A stretch of 64,000 nt of DNA from Cladorrhinum sp. PSN259 (lineage: Eukaryota > Ascomycota > Sordariomycetes > Sordariales > Podosporaceae). The stretch lies in contig MU867077.1 of the NCBI GenBank assembly GCA_033725935.1, positions 186,001-250,000 on the forward strand, given 5' to 3'. Of the stretch, positions 47,501 through 57,000 are shown piece after piece. Position 1 is the stretch's first letter. Every line of letters starts with the position of its first letter. The notes beneath the pieces are model-generated. The model ran no database searches, was not told the origin of the DNA, and was given only the letters and a program-made list of their open reading frames with translations. The position numbers and the translations under genes were made by a program.

Positions 47501-48011
47501 CCCGCATGGAGAATCAATCGACATCAATTCGCTACTCCAAAAAGGAAAACTGGCAAAGCTGGACGAGTCCATCATTCCCGAGAAATACCCCCCTCAACTG
47601 GAGAATATTCCCTACACTCCTCGCAAACCGGTCATGCAGGAGTTATTCGAAAGTGAAGCAGCCGAGAACGGCGGGCCCGAGGCTACCATGCGGCTTATTC
47701 GTGCTCAGATCACAAACGATGATACGGAATTGAAGGAGATTCTGAAGGAGTGCCGGAAGTCGTGTGCGCCCTCATCAACACCGAGGGCCTCAAGGAAGAA
47801 GGTGTTGCCATATTACTCGAGCTCGAAGTTGATGCCTACCGCAGAACAGAAGGAGCCCATCAGCATTAAAGAGGCCTTTGGCCGTGCTGTCAAGTACAGG
47901 ACTACTAACCCGCCTGATAGCACTAAGTGGGATTGGAAGACCCCGGCTGAAGGTCAAAGTTCAGCAGCTCCATTCAAGGTTGGGTGGACGAGGGGAGGTC
48001 GATTCCTCTAA
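44520..48011 (+). CDS. mip1: Mitochondrial DNA polymerase gamma Mip1
   Basis: Single exon, 1163 aa from the ATG at 44520 (upstream in-frame sequence has no ATG). Residues 1 to about 52 are Arg/Ser/Ala-rich without acids apart from one Asp, a mitochondrial targeting sequence. The 3'-5' exonuclease shows Exo I TFDTEV (near 193), Exo II VGHNIGYDRA and Exo III YCAADV. The family-A polymerase shows motif A GADVDSEELW, motif B RNDAKVFNYGRIYGAG and motif C VHDEIRY (near 921). All catalytic acids are present, so proofreading and polymerisation should both work. It replicates mitochondrial DNA in the matrix. About 240 residues follow motif C, fitting the fungal C-terminal extension. Confidence 0.96.
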   Translation: MLLPCRGLAAGDARVASFVRLARHRAAARRSYLRPLTSFRYFSLSSRRWASPEEENLAVPCTARHNEIGVQQLSSRLYEQLFPRGNISPPSEALVKLAQDHLRRHDLLGKVNDNSAPIAFDLPPLAGETLDEHFYRLGVDSAEPFLTHAKQLAKSNLPPKPMRWERRSGWTKYYADGTPPEAVAAPEGPVMTFDTEVMWKDNPFAVMACAATPDAWYAWLSPWLLGETENKRQLIPLGDPTKERIIVGHNIGYDRARILEEYDLAQSRNCFLDTMSLHVAVNGMCSQQRPTWMKHKKNRELREKITKESSDVKLVELLNNGAFTAAEEELWVERSSINSLRDVAKFHLNLSIDKEVRNAFGELDKAGINAKLDELLTYCAADVAITHRVYQIVFPNFLETCPHPVSFAALRHLAAVILPVNKTWDAYIANAEATYQSLSVAVQERLVSLAKKALEAKDDPEKYMNDHWLRQLDWSGQDIKMVKDKKTGEMRLALRQKLPGMPKWYKDLCPKGEEDPINLSVRVRAAPLLLRLSWEGRPLVWSEVHGWTFMVPRDESTEYTQKQMFPCDMSEEPILPLRDDLDNHYFKLPHKDGPAARCVNPMAKSYLSYFESGTLSSEYEYAKEALEMNASCSYWMSAQDRIKNQLVVYENDLPTSATKQAETKPEPIPGFILPQVIPMGTITRRAVENTWLTASNAKKNRVGSELKAMVRAPPGYVFVGADVDSEELWIASVVGDATFKIHGGNAIGFMTLEGTKAAGTDLHSRTASILGITRNDAKVFNYGRIYGAGLKFAAQLLRQFNPSLSESETAEIAGKLYATTKGTKTTRRVLHKRPFWRGGTESFVFNKLEEFAEQERPRTPVLGAGITQALNSQFISKGGYLTSRINWAIQSSGVDYLHLLIVSMDYLIRRFNIAARLAITVHDEIRYLVQEHDKYRASMALQIANLWTRVMFAQQVGIHDLPQSCAFFSAVDIDTVFRKEVYMDCITPSNPIAIPHGESIDINSLLQKGKLAKLDESIIPEKYPPQLENIPYTPRKPVMQELFESEAAENGGPEATMRLIRAQITNDDTELKEILKECRKSCAPSSTPRASRKKVLPYYSSSKLMPTAEQKEPISIKEAFGRAVKYRTTNPPDSTKWDWKTPAEGQSSAAPFKVGWTRGGRFL

Positions 48012-48546
48012 GCATTTGGTTTTTTTTTTTTAGGTTTTTTTTTTTAGGGGGGGGGGTTTGAAAGATGAGCGACATGCCTTGTTTTTGTTGTGTTTTTTAG
48101 GGGGGGTATAGGCACTCATCAGTTATTTATTCTGCTAGACTGGGAATCGGTCTGGTGTGTATACTAGTATATGATATCATGTTATCAAGGGGGGGTGGCA
48201 AGGGGGTTGGTTTCGAGGGATATGGAAAAGCATGCGGATGTTGATTTGATAAGTTTATGGCGTTTTTATTGGCGACGTCGCATGTTGGTTCGTGAGTGGC
48301 ATGGATCAACAAAAAAAAGACAGCAAAATCATCCCCAATTTTTTAAAAATAACCAAGTTCCAACCTTACAAATCAAAGGTTACAGTCAAGTTGCTGGATT
48401 GATCTCTGATTTTGACTTGGAGCGCGAGATAGATATATATGGTTTAGAACGCCGTCAGAATTATCACATCTCTGCTCATGAATCCTCCCTGACAAATGTC
48501 TGTACATGAAGTTTTTACTCTTTTGTTATGATAGAACTATAGCTGG
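48012..48546. other. Convergent 3' intergenic region
   Basis: Starts with alternating T and G homopolymers (about 48018-48057). The remainder is A/T-rich 3' flank of Mip1 and Dml1. No gene seen. Confidence 0.65.
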
Positions 48547-50261
48547 CTAGTCATCTTCGCCATCATCGCTTCCGCTTGACCATCCTTCGTGGTACTCATC
48601 TGCCATTTCCATGAGATCGTTGCCGAGTGTCTCACGGTCCTCAAGCGCGATGGATGAGATGGTGCTTTCCCGCAGGGATTTGAGTCGTTTGTAAACCGAG
48701 GAGTCTGCTGAAAGGCTCGTTGTGATGTTGACTGCTTTTCTGAGCGGTTCGTCTTCTTCGTCTCTGAAGATGGTGGGGAAGCTGTCCAGAATCGGGAATG
48801 GAAGCGGTGTCGTCCAGCTGTATATACGTTAGCAGGGAACTGAGAAGACCTGATGATGGAGAGTGTATACATACCTCGTCGTAACAGGCTCATACTCGCT
48901 CCTCCTCATCCGTCTCCCACGATCGTCCTTCTCCACGGGCTCTTCCTCATCATCATCATAACCTCTCGACGAAACAACCTGACTAAACACTCTCGGAAAC
49001 TCATCTCCATTCCTCCTCCCCCTCGTCGAATAATAATCCAACCGATCGTCAGGGTCAAATTTTATGCCGAGCTTGACGCCCTCACTCAGTTCCTCGTCAG
49101 TCAACTTTTTCTTTTTCAACAACTTCCCCCTCCTCCCATTCTTCTCTTCTCCCTCATCATCCTCTTCTTCCACCTTCTCAATCCCCATCTGCAACCCCGC
49201 AACCCTCTGGCCGCCCATCGCATTCAGCGTATCCGCCAAACTCCCAAGCGTCTCCCTCTTACTCGTATCCCTCAACCGGGTAGCCAACAAACTACTCTCA
49301 ACAGCAGCGGCCAGTACCGCCGTGGTCTGCCACAGGCTCCCCATGTCAACTTTCACTCCCCTCGGCAACCTATCCGGCACGGCCAGGGGAACCACAATCG
49401 AATCCTGCTTGTACAATTCGCTCAGCGCCCTCGCCTTATTCCCAAGCATCAACCTCCTCTTGTCTCTCATCAAACCGGTCTTGTTCCCTTCCAGCCCCCA
49501 TACCCAAACCCCAGTCTTGCCTCCAATCTCATCCCGCACCCGCTCGGTCATCCTAGAAGCAAACCCGCCCCACGCGTCATCTATCCCCGTGAAAAACTGT
49601 AACCCCTGCATCGAGTCCGCTTCCTCTAGAAAGAACCTCAAGTCCCGATCCAGCAGATCGTGCTCCCTGTCCAGCTCGCGAAACAGTTCCTCTCCGGCAT
49701 CGAACCGCTCAAAGGGCATGACGGAGCTGTTTGTCTCGTACTCGTTCAGCTGCACGATGCTCCTGGGGTGGTAGTACACTCGACTGAAATCGCCAAAGTA
49801 CTTTACGCTTCCGCTGGTCAAGGCCGGGGGGGTAACGCCCATATCCAGCGCGGTGGTGTACGGCGACGGAGAGATGGGCTCAGACTTTTGGATCACGGTC
49901 TTGCCCGCGGACCACAGGTTTGACGTCTGAGAGATTTGGGTGGGGTCGTCGTCGCCTTCCAGCTGGTACAGGGCGTTGATCTTGCGGAGGGAACCGAACG
50001 CGCCCTTCAGGTCGTAGATAACGGTGCGGGGCATGAAGGTTTCCTGGCCGTCGGGGGTCAAGCCGGGGCGGAAGTGGATATCGTGGTTTATTGGTGAGAG
50101 GTCGTTGTCCGAGTAGGTGAAGTATGATTCCTTGAGAATGAATGCCAGTTGAGTTTTGTGAAGGATATGGTGGGGGAATGATAATGTACCTGTGTGTTCC
50201 AGAAATGAGTGGCGAGGTAATTGGCCCTCTGGCCCAGTTGGACTGTGATTATTTCGTGCAT
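48547..50261 (-). CDS. dml1: Dml1/Misato tubulin-like mitochondrial inheritance protein
   Basis: Proposed CDS complement(join(48547..48817,48875..50130,50190..50261)), 532 aa, with introns of 57 and 59 nt. The N-terminus MHEIITVQLGQRANYLATHF followed, across intron 1, by ESYFTYSDNDLSP is the Misato segment II signature, related to tubulin's nucleotide-binding start. The middle has the expected DML1 blocks (VYYHPRSIVQLNEYE, FDAGEELF, GVWVWGLEGNK). An acidic linker (EEEDDEGEE) is an insertion, and the end is acidic (SGSDDGEDD). In yeast Dml1 is essential and affects mitochondrial DNA partitioning and morphology. No membrane segment is visible. Confidence 0.92.
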
Positions 50262-50738
50262 TTTTTCTTTTCTTTTTGTGTTCTCTATCTTGGGGTCAGT
50301 TTGTTTTTGGTTTCTTATTTTTCTCACAAAGGATGTGAAGGTTGAAGATGACAAACTCGGTGATAGATAGGTGGGGTGTGGAGTTGAGTTATAGTAACTT
50401 TTTCATACTCATCACTGATTGCAAATGATGTTCGGGAGCCTAATTTGTGTCCCTAACCCTCAAAATATACCGTCGTTTATATTATTCACATATACAGTTC
50501 TGGAACTCGAAATATTTCATCAGAAATAATAAAATGGTGTTTTGGCGTGGGTGAAGTTGTATTTCTATCCATTTTGGCCCCTCAGTGGGCTTCTAACTCG
50601 ACGTTTGGACCAAGCTCACACAGGGAAAATGTTCAAATCAGAATTCAAAGCGGAGATATCATCAAAATTGAACGGAATGATATTTTGTATTCATATCAAA
50701 AGTACTTGAGACAGAGTCCAGCTGCCAGTCCAAAGAGT
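50262..50738. other. Promoter region of Dml1 and 3' flank of SARAF-like gene
   Basis: Both neighbours read leftward, so the right part follows the SARAF-like stop and the left part is the Dml1 promoter. T/G-rich sequence abuts the Dml1 start. No gene seen. Confidence 0.6.
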
Positions 50739-51734
50739 TCATCTCCGTCTGGTCTCACCATACCCAGTGCTCTCATGACGCCCATCAGCCCTCGACCCTC
50801 CACCTGAACTAGACCCCCCATAAGACGCCTCCCTACTCCCAGAGCCAAACAATCCCCCGGTTCCAGTCCTCGTATAGCTATCAGCATTATTCCTCGCAGA
50901 ATTCCTACCCCCAGCCGCATAACCCATCGCACCACCAGCAGCCATACCGCTCCAAAACCCAGGTCTCCATCCAGCTTGTTGCTGCTGCTGTGCCCTCGTA
51001 TATGAAGAAGACGAAGTAGGTTGATCCCATCGCTCACTGTAAGGAGGAGGCGCATCATCCCTTCTGCCCGTCCTCCTTCCAGCCTGTCCTGCTCTCGCTT
51101 CATTCCTCTTCGCAAAACAAGCCCCATAGAGAATCCAAACAAGCACGGCAATGAAAATCACCCAAAACACCTTCCCATCCGTCCCTATGCTGTCTCCATC
51201 CTGTTGACTACTGCTGCTACTGCTGCTGCTTCGACCCCATCCTCCCCACCCACCCCAACCGCCATTCAAATCAGGATACTTGTGTCTCCCCTCCTCCGTC
51301 AAGCTGATCGTGTACTCAACCCCGCAAGACCCTCTAAGCACATAAGCGTCATCAGGGGAATCGTACCCCTCACAGATGACACTGGTGGTGTCAAGCCGGA
51401 GGGTAGAAGGCATGGAAGCAGTGCAGGACCACTGGATATCTTGCGAAGTGTAAGAGGAGCCCGCGTTTCGACATCTCATTGTGCGGATGTCCTGGGTGTC
51501 TGGCAGGCGGCAGATGGGCGAGTTGGCGGGGACGCATTTCAGTTGAGGGACGGGGGAGGTGCGTCTGCCGGTTGTCATTGAGTTTGGGTGGAGTGTTAGG
51601 GATTGCACTTCTGACAGAAGAATGGCGTCTCTGGGTCTAGCGGCGAGGACTGAGGATGGGGAGGAGAAGAGGAGCGTGAGGCCCAGGAGGGCGGAGGTTG
51701 TTGTTGGATGCATCTTGATTGGTGATGCGAGCAT
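50739..51734 (-). CDS. SARAF-like ER membrane protein
   Basis: Single exon, 331 aa (324 if Met8 at 51713 is used). A signal peptide ends near residue 31. The luminal part carries the SARAF/TMEM66 signature: LLSEVQSLTLHP, TTGRR-SPVPQLKC, QDIQWSC, VICEGYDSPDDAYVLRGSCGVEY, with at least six cysteines. A Gly/Trp repeat and a Ser run lead to one membrane helix at about 188-206. The cytosolic tail holds a PPPY motif (228-231), Gln and Gly/Ser tracts. Human SARAF sits in the ER and restrains store-operated Ca2+ entry by acting on STIM. Fungi lack obvious STIM/Orai, so the fungal role is not established. Divergent from the MCUR1/Fmp32-like gene. Confidence 0.88.
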   Translation of the reverse strand: MLASPIKMHPTTTSALLGLTLLFSSPSSVLAARPRDAILLSEVQSLTLHPNSMTTGRRTSPVPQLKCVPANSPICRLPDTQDIRTMRCRNAGSSYTSQDIQWSCTASMPSTLRLDTTSVICEGYDSPDDAYVLRGSCGVEYTISLTEEGRHKYPDLNGGWGGWGGWGRSSSSSSSSQQDGDSIGTDGKVFWVIFIAVLVWILYGACFAKRNEARAGQAGRRTGRRDDAPPPYSERWDQPTSSSSYTRAQQQQQAGWRPGFWSGMAAGGAMGYAAGGRNSARNNADSYTRTGTGGLFGSGSREASYGGSSSGGGSRADGRHESTGYGETRRR

Positions 51735-52463
51735 GTATGAGTGAGTGTGATGAGGTTGGGTATCAAATAGGCGGGTTCTGCCGTAACAAATAAATTCTGG
51801 CTGGCCTTCTTCAGAATTGAAGGGATTCAGCGAATAACAAAAAAGTGGCCAAGAGAATATGAACCTCTTATAGCGATGTCGAGGGGCAAAGAACAGGCCG
51901 CGTGTGAATGGTGGGGTGAACGGGAGCTCTTATAGGTACGACGAAGCTGAGAGGGCCAGAGCTCAACAGTCTACCTACAGTGGCAACGTTTCAGTCTTGA
52001 GGACACGTCAGTCAACTTTACGGCCTGACTGTCACTTTATTTCATCTCAAAACGACAGAAAGATATCATTTCGCAATAGTGTCTCTACAAGGCAAGGCCT
52101 GTTCTTTTCTTTTCAGAGAGATCATTTGGTGGGGTTGAGGAGCTGAGCGGCCTTCAACTTCAGCGACAGAGGAGCATTACATGCAACTAAACGGATAAGA
52201 TTAGCTTTTGGCACGGATACAAGAATGCAAATGAAATATCTTGCCAAGGCCGTCAGGCACAAGAAGCCATCCATGTCCGTGCACAGAAATGCCCCACCAT
52301 GAACCGTCATCAGGGAAGCAGGTCCCGCGACACCGGATTCGGGACCCGCTTCGGCTCTATCTAACGTATCCATCCGTCCATACATGATGCACCATTGAGG
52401 AGTGACTCTCTTTCTCTCCCAAGCATGTTTTCTCTCAAACGCTTATAGCTTTAAAAGCCAACA
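51735..52463. other. Divergent promoter region of SARAF-like and MCUR1/Fmp32-like genes
   Basis: No gene supported in 729 bp. It contains no long repeat; small frames lack motifs. It probably holds both promoters. Confidence 0.6.
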
Positions 52464-53815
52464 ATGGCAGGAACTCGCCTCACATTTCTGTATCCACACC
52501 TGTTCAGGTCAACGGGGAGGTGGTCAGAACCAGCTCTAACACAGGTCTCGCAAGCTGCCCGTCGCAACCCGCAACCACCACCACGTGCTCTCTGCCAGCA
52601 CCAAAGACACCCCTTCACGGCCCCTTCGGCCGGTCGACAAGCTGCTTTCGCCAAAAGAGCCGGCAAAGGAGTCGAACCAATTCCACCACAAGAGATATCC
52701 GAGCTGCCATCCAAGTCAGACAAGCAGCAGCAACCACAAGATGCCGCCAAACCACCACCAGCAGAACAGGGGTCGAAGTCTCCTTCATCACCCATAGGAG
52801 AGAAGTTAAAAGAAAGTCAAGAGGAATCAACACCTAAAGCAACCGAACAACAACACACCTCTCCCCCCGAAACTACCATATCCTCCAAAGCGATCGAACT
52901 GCCCCCACCCTCAGACATCGACCCCCAAACCCAAGCGAAAAAAGGCTCCCCCATGAACGAGATCCTGCACATGCAACCACCCGCCGCCGAAGCTCCCATC
53001 GTGACCCTCACACCAAACCCAGCCGGTCCTTCAAACCCGCCGACCGTAACACCCCATCACAACTACGTCCACCACTTCGATTCCTACTCCCTAGTCAAAC
53101 AACTCTCCCAAGGAGGGTACACCCTCCCACAGGCAATCCAAACAATGAAAGCCATCCGCACCATCTTGGCCTCGAATCTGGACGACGCACAAGACCAACT
53201 GGTCTCAAAATCAGACGTCGAGAATGAAACCTACTTATTCCGCGCTGCGTGCTCTGAGCTCTCGGCAGAAGTCCGAAACAACAGACGGGTATCGGACGAA
53301 GCCCTACGGCAGCAACGTACCCTGCTTCAACACGAAGTTGACATTCTGACTCAGAGATTAAATCAAGACCTCATGACGCTCACCGATAACGTGAGGGGGA
53401 TGTTTAATGATAGGAGGATGGCTGTAAGAGAGGAACAAAAGGCTGTTGAATCTAGGGTGAGGTCACCACTCTTTTTTAGCCTCTTTTTATATCCACCCAC
53501 CCCATGAATTTTGTTACTAATAAGAAGAGGGTATAGATACAAGAAATACACTACAAAATCTCTGTCCGGCTAAACTCGGACGCAAAATCAGATATCGAAG
53601 GTCTTCGCTGGGTCTTGATCCGCCGCTCAGTTTTTGGCATTGTATTCATGGCCGTCCTTACGTTTGGCAGTCTGAGGTACGCGACGTTCAAGGGCCATCA
53701 GCGTCAGCAAGAAGCTGTTAAATTGGCCAAGGAACAGGAGGAGGCGAGGAGGAACGGTGGAAAATTGGATTTGAGCGCCGCTCCTGAGGCCGCCGAAATT
53801 TTGGCTGCTAATTAA
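52464..53815 (+). CDS. MCUR1/Fmp32-like (DUF1640) mitochondrial coiled-coil protein
   Basis: Proposed CDS join(52464..53456,53537..53815), 423 aa, with one 80-nt intron. The start is Arg/Ser/Thr-rich and low in acids, a mitochondrial targeting sequence. A long Pro/Gln/Ser-rich disordered region follows to about residue 200. The DUF1640/CCDC90 domain starts near HHFDSYSLVKQLSQGGYT and continues through a long coiled coil. After the splice (IQEIHYKISVRLNSDAKS) comes a membrane helix (about SVFGIVFMAVLTFGSLRY) and a short charged tail. It is expected in the inner mitochondrial membrane. Animal MCUR1 has been linked to the calcium uniporter and to cytochrome oxidase assembly, and yeast Fmp32 to respiratory function. 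Which role applies here is open. Confidence 0.88.
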
Positions 53816-54088
53816 AAGTATTTAATCATTGTTATGACTCAACTCATAGAAAGAAAGCGTGTATGGATATATATATATATCATAGAAGCGGAATTAGATA
53901 GTTTTACACTGAACGATTATGTGATACTAAATTATATACGAATAAAATAGAAAGATTTAAAAAATAATTCATTTACTTTTTTTTTTTTTTTTAAGTTGAC
54001 GACGCTTTTATACTATACTCTACTAGTGTGCTAACCTAAATCCACACACACAACACTTTCATTTTCCCTTTTCCCTTTACCCCTTCAC

Positions 54089-57000
54089 TCAACCACCAAA
54101 ATCCATCTTCAGCGCAATACTGGGCTTCCCCTCGTCTCCTTCCTCTTCACCACTCTTATTCTCCGTCCCACCACCGGCTAGTCTCCCGGACCTGATAACC
54201 TCCTCCATAAACCCCCTCTGCATCTCGCTCAGCCCCTGGACCACCCCTCTAAACGCAAGCTGGTTCGCGCTTGCCAGCTCCAACAACCTCGCAGAAGTCT
54301 CCCCGTAAATCTCTTTCCCCCTTTTCCCTTCTGTCGACGCCCTAGCCAACAACATTGGCAGAATCAGCGCCATAGCCACCGGCGCGTGCGTGTCGCTTGC
54401 GCTTGACAAGGTGCCCACGTACTGGCACAGTCCGTGGGCGATCAGATTCCTGGCGTTTTCTGGGTCCTCCGGGCCGGTATTTGTTACGAAAGTGATCAAT
54501 CGGGGTATTAAATGCCGGATTATGGTTTGGTTCGCCACCGAGGGGGCGGAGGAGGAGGAGGAGGAGGAGGAGGATGATTGATGGAGTAGTAAAGAGCGGA
54601 TGCAGTTTGCTGAGATTTTGGCTGTCTAGATAAATGAAATATGATAAAGTTAGTATGTTATGTACGGAAAACAAGGGGAAGAGTTAAGAGTAAAAAATAA
54701 AAAAAACCCCTTACCATGCGGTCGGTGAGACAGTCTACGAGTTCGTCTAGGAATCTGGCGACCAAGGGTTCGTTGGCTGAGAGGTGGTTCTCCCCGCCCG
54801 TGAAGAGGATCGTGAGCGCCAACAGACAGTTCTTTACGCACGATAATGAGGCTGGAGACTCGCGTTGTTGACCCTTGAGGTAGATGGACAGGAACCGGCG
54901 GAGGCAGCCCAAGAGTTGAACGTCTGTGGGTGAATGGCCTCCTTCTTCAGGAACTGTTCGCGAGTTGGACATGCTAGTGATGAATCTCTTGAGGGTGGGC
55001 AGAGACTGCGGGACAATGACCTCCTGAGCTGCTGGGTTGGCAAGGATGGTCGCAAAGATGTGGATAATGCAAGCGTGTAAATCCGTCTTGATGATGGAGG
55101 GGAAGACCTCGGCGGCGTCAACGAGTGCGTTGAGGGCTGTTTTGATGAGGAGTATAGCTTCCTCCGTCATTTGGTGCCGGACAGGTGAGGAGGATTCGCT
55201 TAGACCTGGTAACAAGCCAGATAATACGAGGACGATGATACGAGTGAGCTCAAAAAGCTGTTCAATATCCTCTGACAACTCATTGTTATCAGCTTCATCC
55301 TTCTTCCGCGCAGCAGGATGAACTACGCAGAGCGCTCTGGCAATTTCGACGATAACTCCCTGGACATCAAGACCCTCGGTCAGGACGAGACGATCCAAGA
55401 GATCCATCGTTTCGGAGAAGATAGCTTCCCTGTAAATGGCATGACCAGAGACACTAGGATGGAGGATCTTCTTCAACGCCTTGAGAATGGCAAGTGTCTG
55501 CTCTTGTGTAGCCAGAGACTCGCTCTGTCCCGGCTTTGTGGCCAATGCCTCGAAAGCAATGCCGAACAGCACAAAGAAGAACGCGAGAGGCTCATCACGG
55601 TAGTTGATATCTGCGCCCCTTGATACACCGTTGGCGTTGGGGCCCGTCACCTCCTTTCCATCCAGAGCATCAAAGACAAACTCGCTGTCCTGCTCGATAA
55701 GACTGGCAATAGCATCAACGAGCTTAAGCCACGAGTCCTGGTAGAACTTGAGCTGCGTCTCTCTGTTGAGGGCAGCATAGACCGTGTCCAAGCTACCTGA
55801 AAGTGAGGGGGGCCCCAGAGTCATGGAAATATCTGGCTCGAAGCGCAATCGAGCAAACTCACGCAGTGACTCTAGCCATAGCGGTGTCAAAGTTCCAATG
55901 TGGGGCTTCAGGACATCCAACAAGTACTTCTGCTCTGAGCTGGCAACCTGAAGCTCTGCCCAAGCACCAAAGACCGACATCTTGACCATCACCCTGGCGT
56001 TTGAACTCAATCCCTTGAGGTCACCGATACCAGCATTCTCATCCTCTGTGGCAAAGTTTTCCAAAGAGCTGACCAAAGTCTTGAGAATCCTGCCCATTCT
56101 GTCCACATCTGTAACAATACCGGTTGAAATGAATCCTGCGCAAACATCGACAGCTTCCGCTGCCAGCTCAGGTGAAGAGTCGGCAGCGAATGCCGGCGTC
56201 AAGGCCGAGCTGATTTGTGCCTGATACTGCTCCAGAAGCATGGCTTCCTCAAACTCAGGATCAGGCATCTTGCCAAACATCTTCAGGACCGCGCCGATAA
56301 TCTTCAAACCCCATATCCTCTGTTCAACAACACCAGAAGTAGATGCCGAGAAAGCCATGCGAACCACATCGGCGATCTTGCTCTGAAGTGCCACTTGCGC
56401 CTGAGATTCGCCATTGGTAGCTACATCCTTGTTGATGATAACAAATATGTCGTGCAAGCAGTCCATGGCAAAGGTGCTGACCTGCCATCTCAGGGGCTCA
56501 ACATCTGAGCCGCTCGGTGTGTCCTTATCATCCTTGGCGGCACCAGATGCAGCAGCGAATCCAGCCACCTCTTCATCCTGAAGGTCAATACCACCGCTTG
56601 ATTTCTTGATGGTGGCCGTAGCCCTCACAGTTTCTTTGGGCCGGGTCATTTTGAGAACATGCTGGAACCGAGCAAGCCAAGCAGCAGTATTGGCTAGACA
56701 CGTCTGCCGCATCCAGTTCCTGAGCGTGTTCCGCATTCCGTCATGGCTTGGATCGGAATCGAGTACCATCCAAAGCTGGTCCTCGAAACCCTTTTCTGCG
56801 GCTTGAATGACGTCGTAAGGGCTTCTCTTCATCAAGTTGTGAAGACCATCAACAGCCACGTCCCGCAGAACGGTATGTTCCGAGTTCAGGTAACGCTGCA
56901 GTGTCTTGACGTACTCGGTGAAGTCCATGTATCCGGGGGCGTACAATGCGAGGTGCTCCAAGCAGATAAGACTTGCTCTCTGCACCTCCAGGTCGTCTTC

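Noticed and set aside
48853..49774. Two overlapping plus-strand frames of 249 and 236 codons
   Set aside because: Antisense to Dml1 exon 2, which carries the family motifs.
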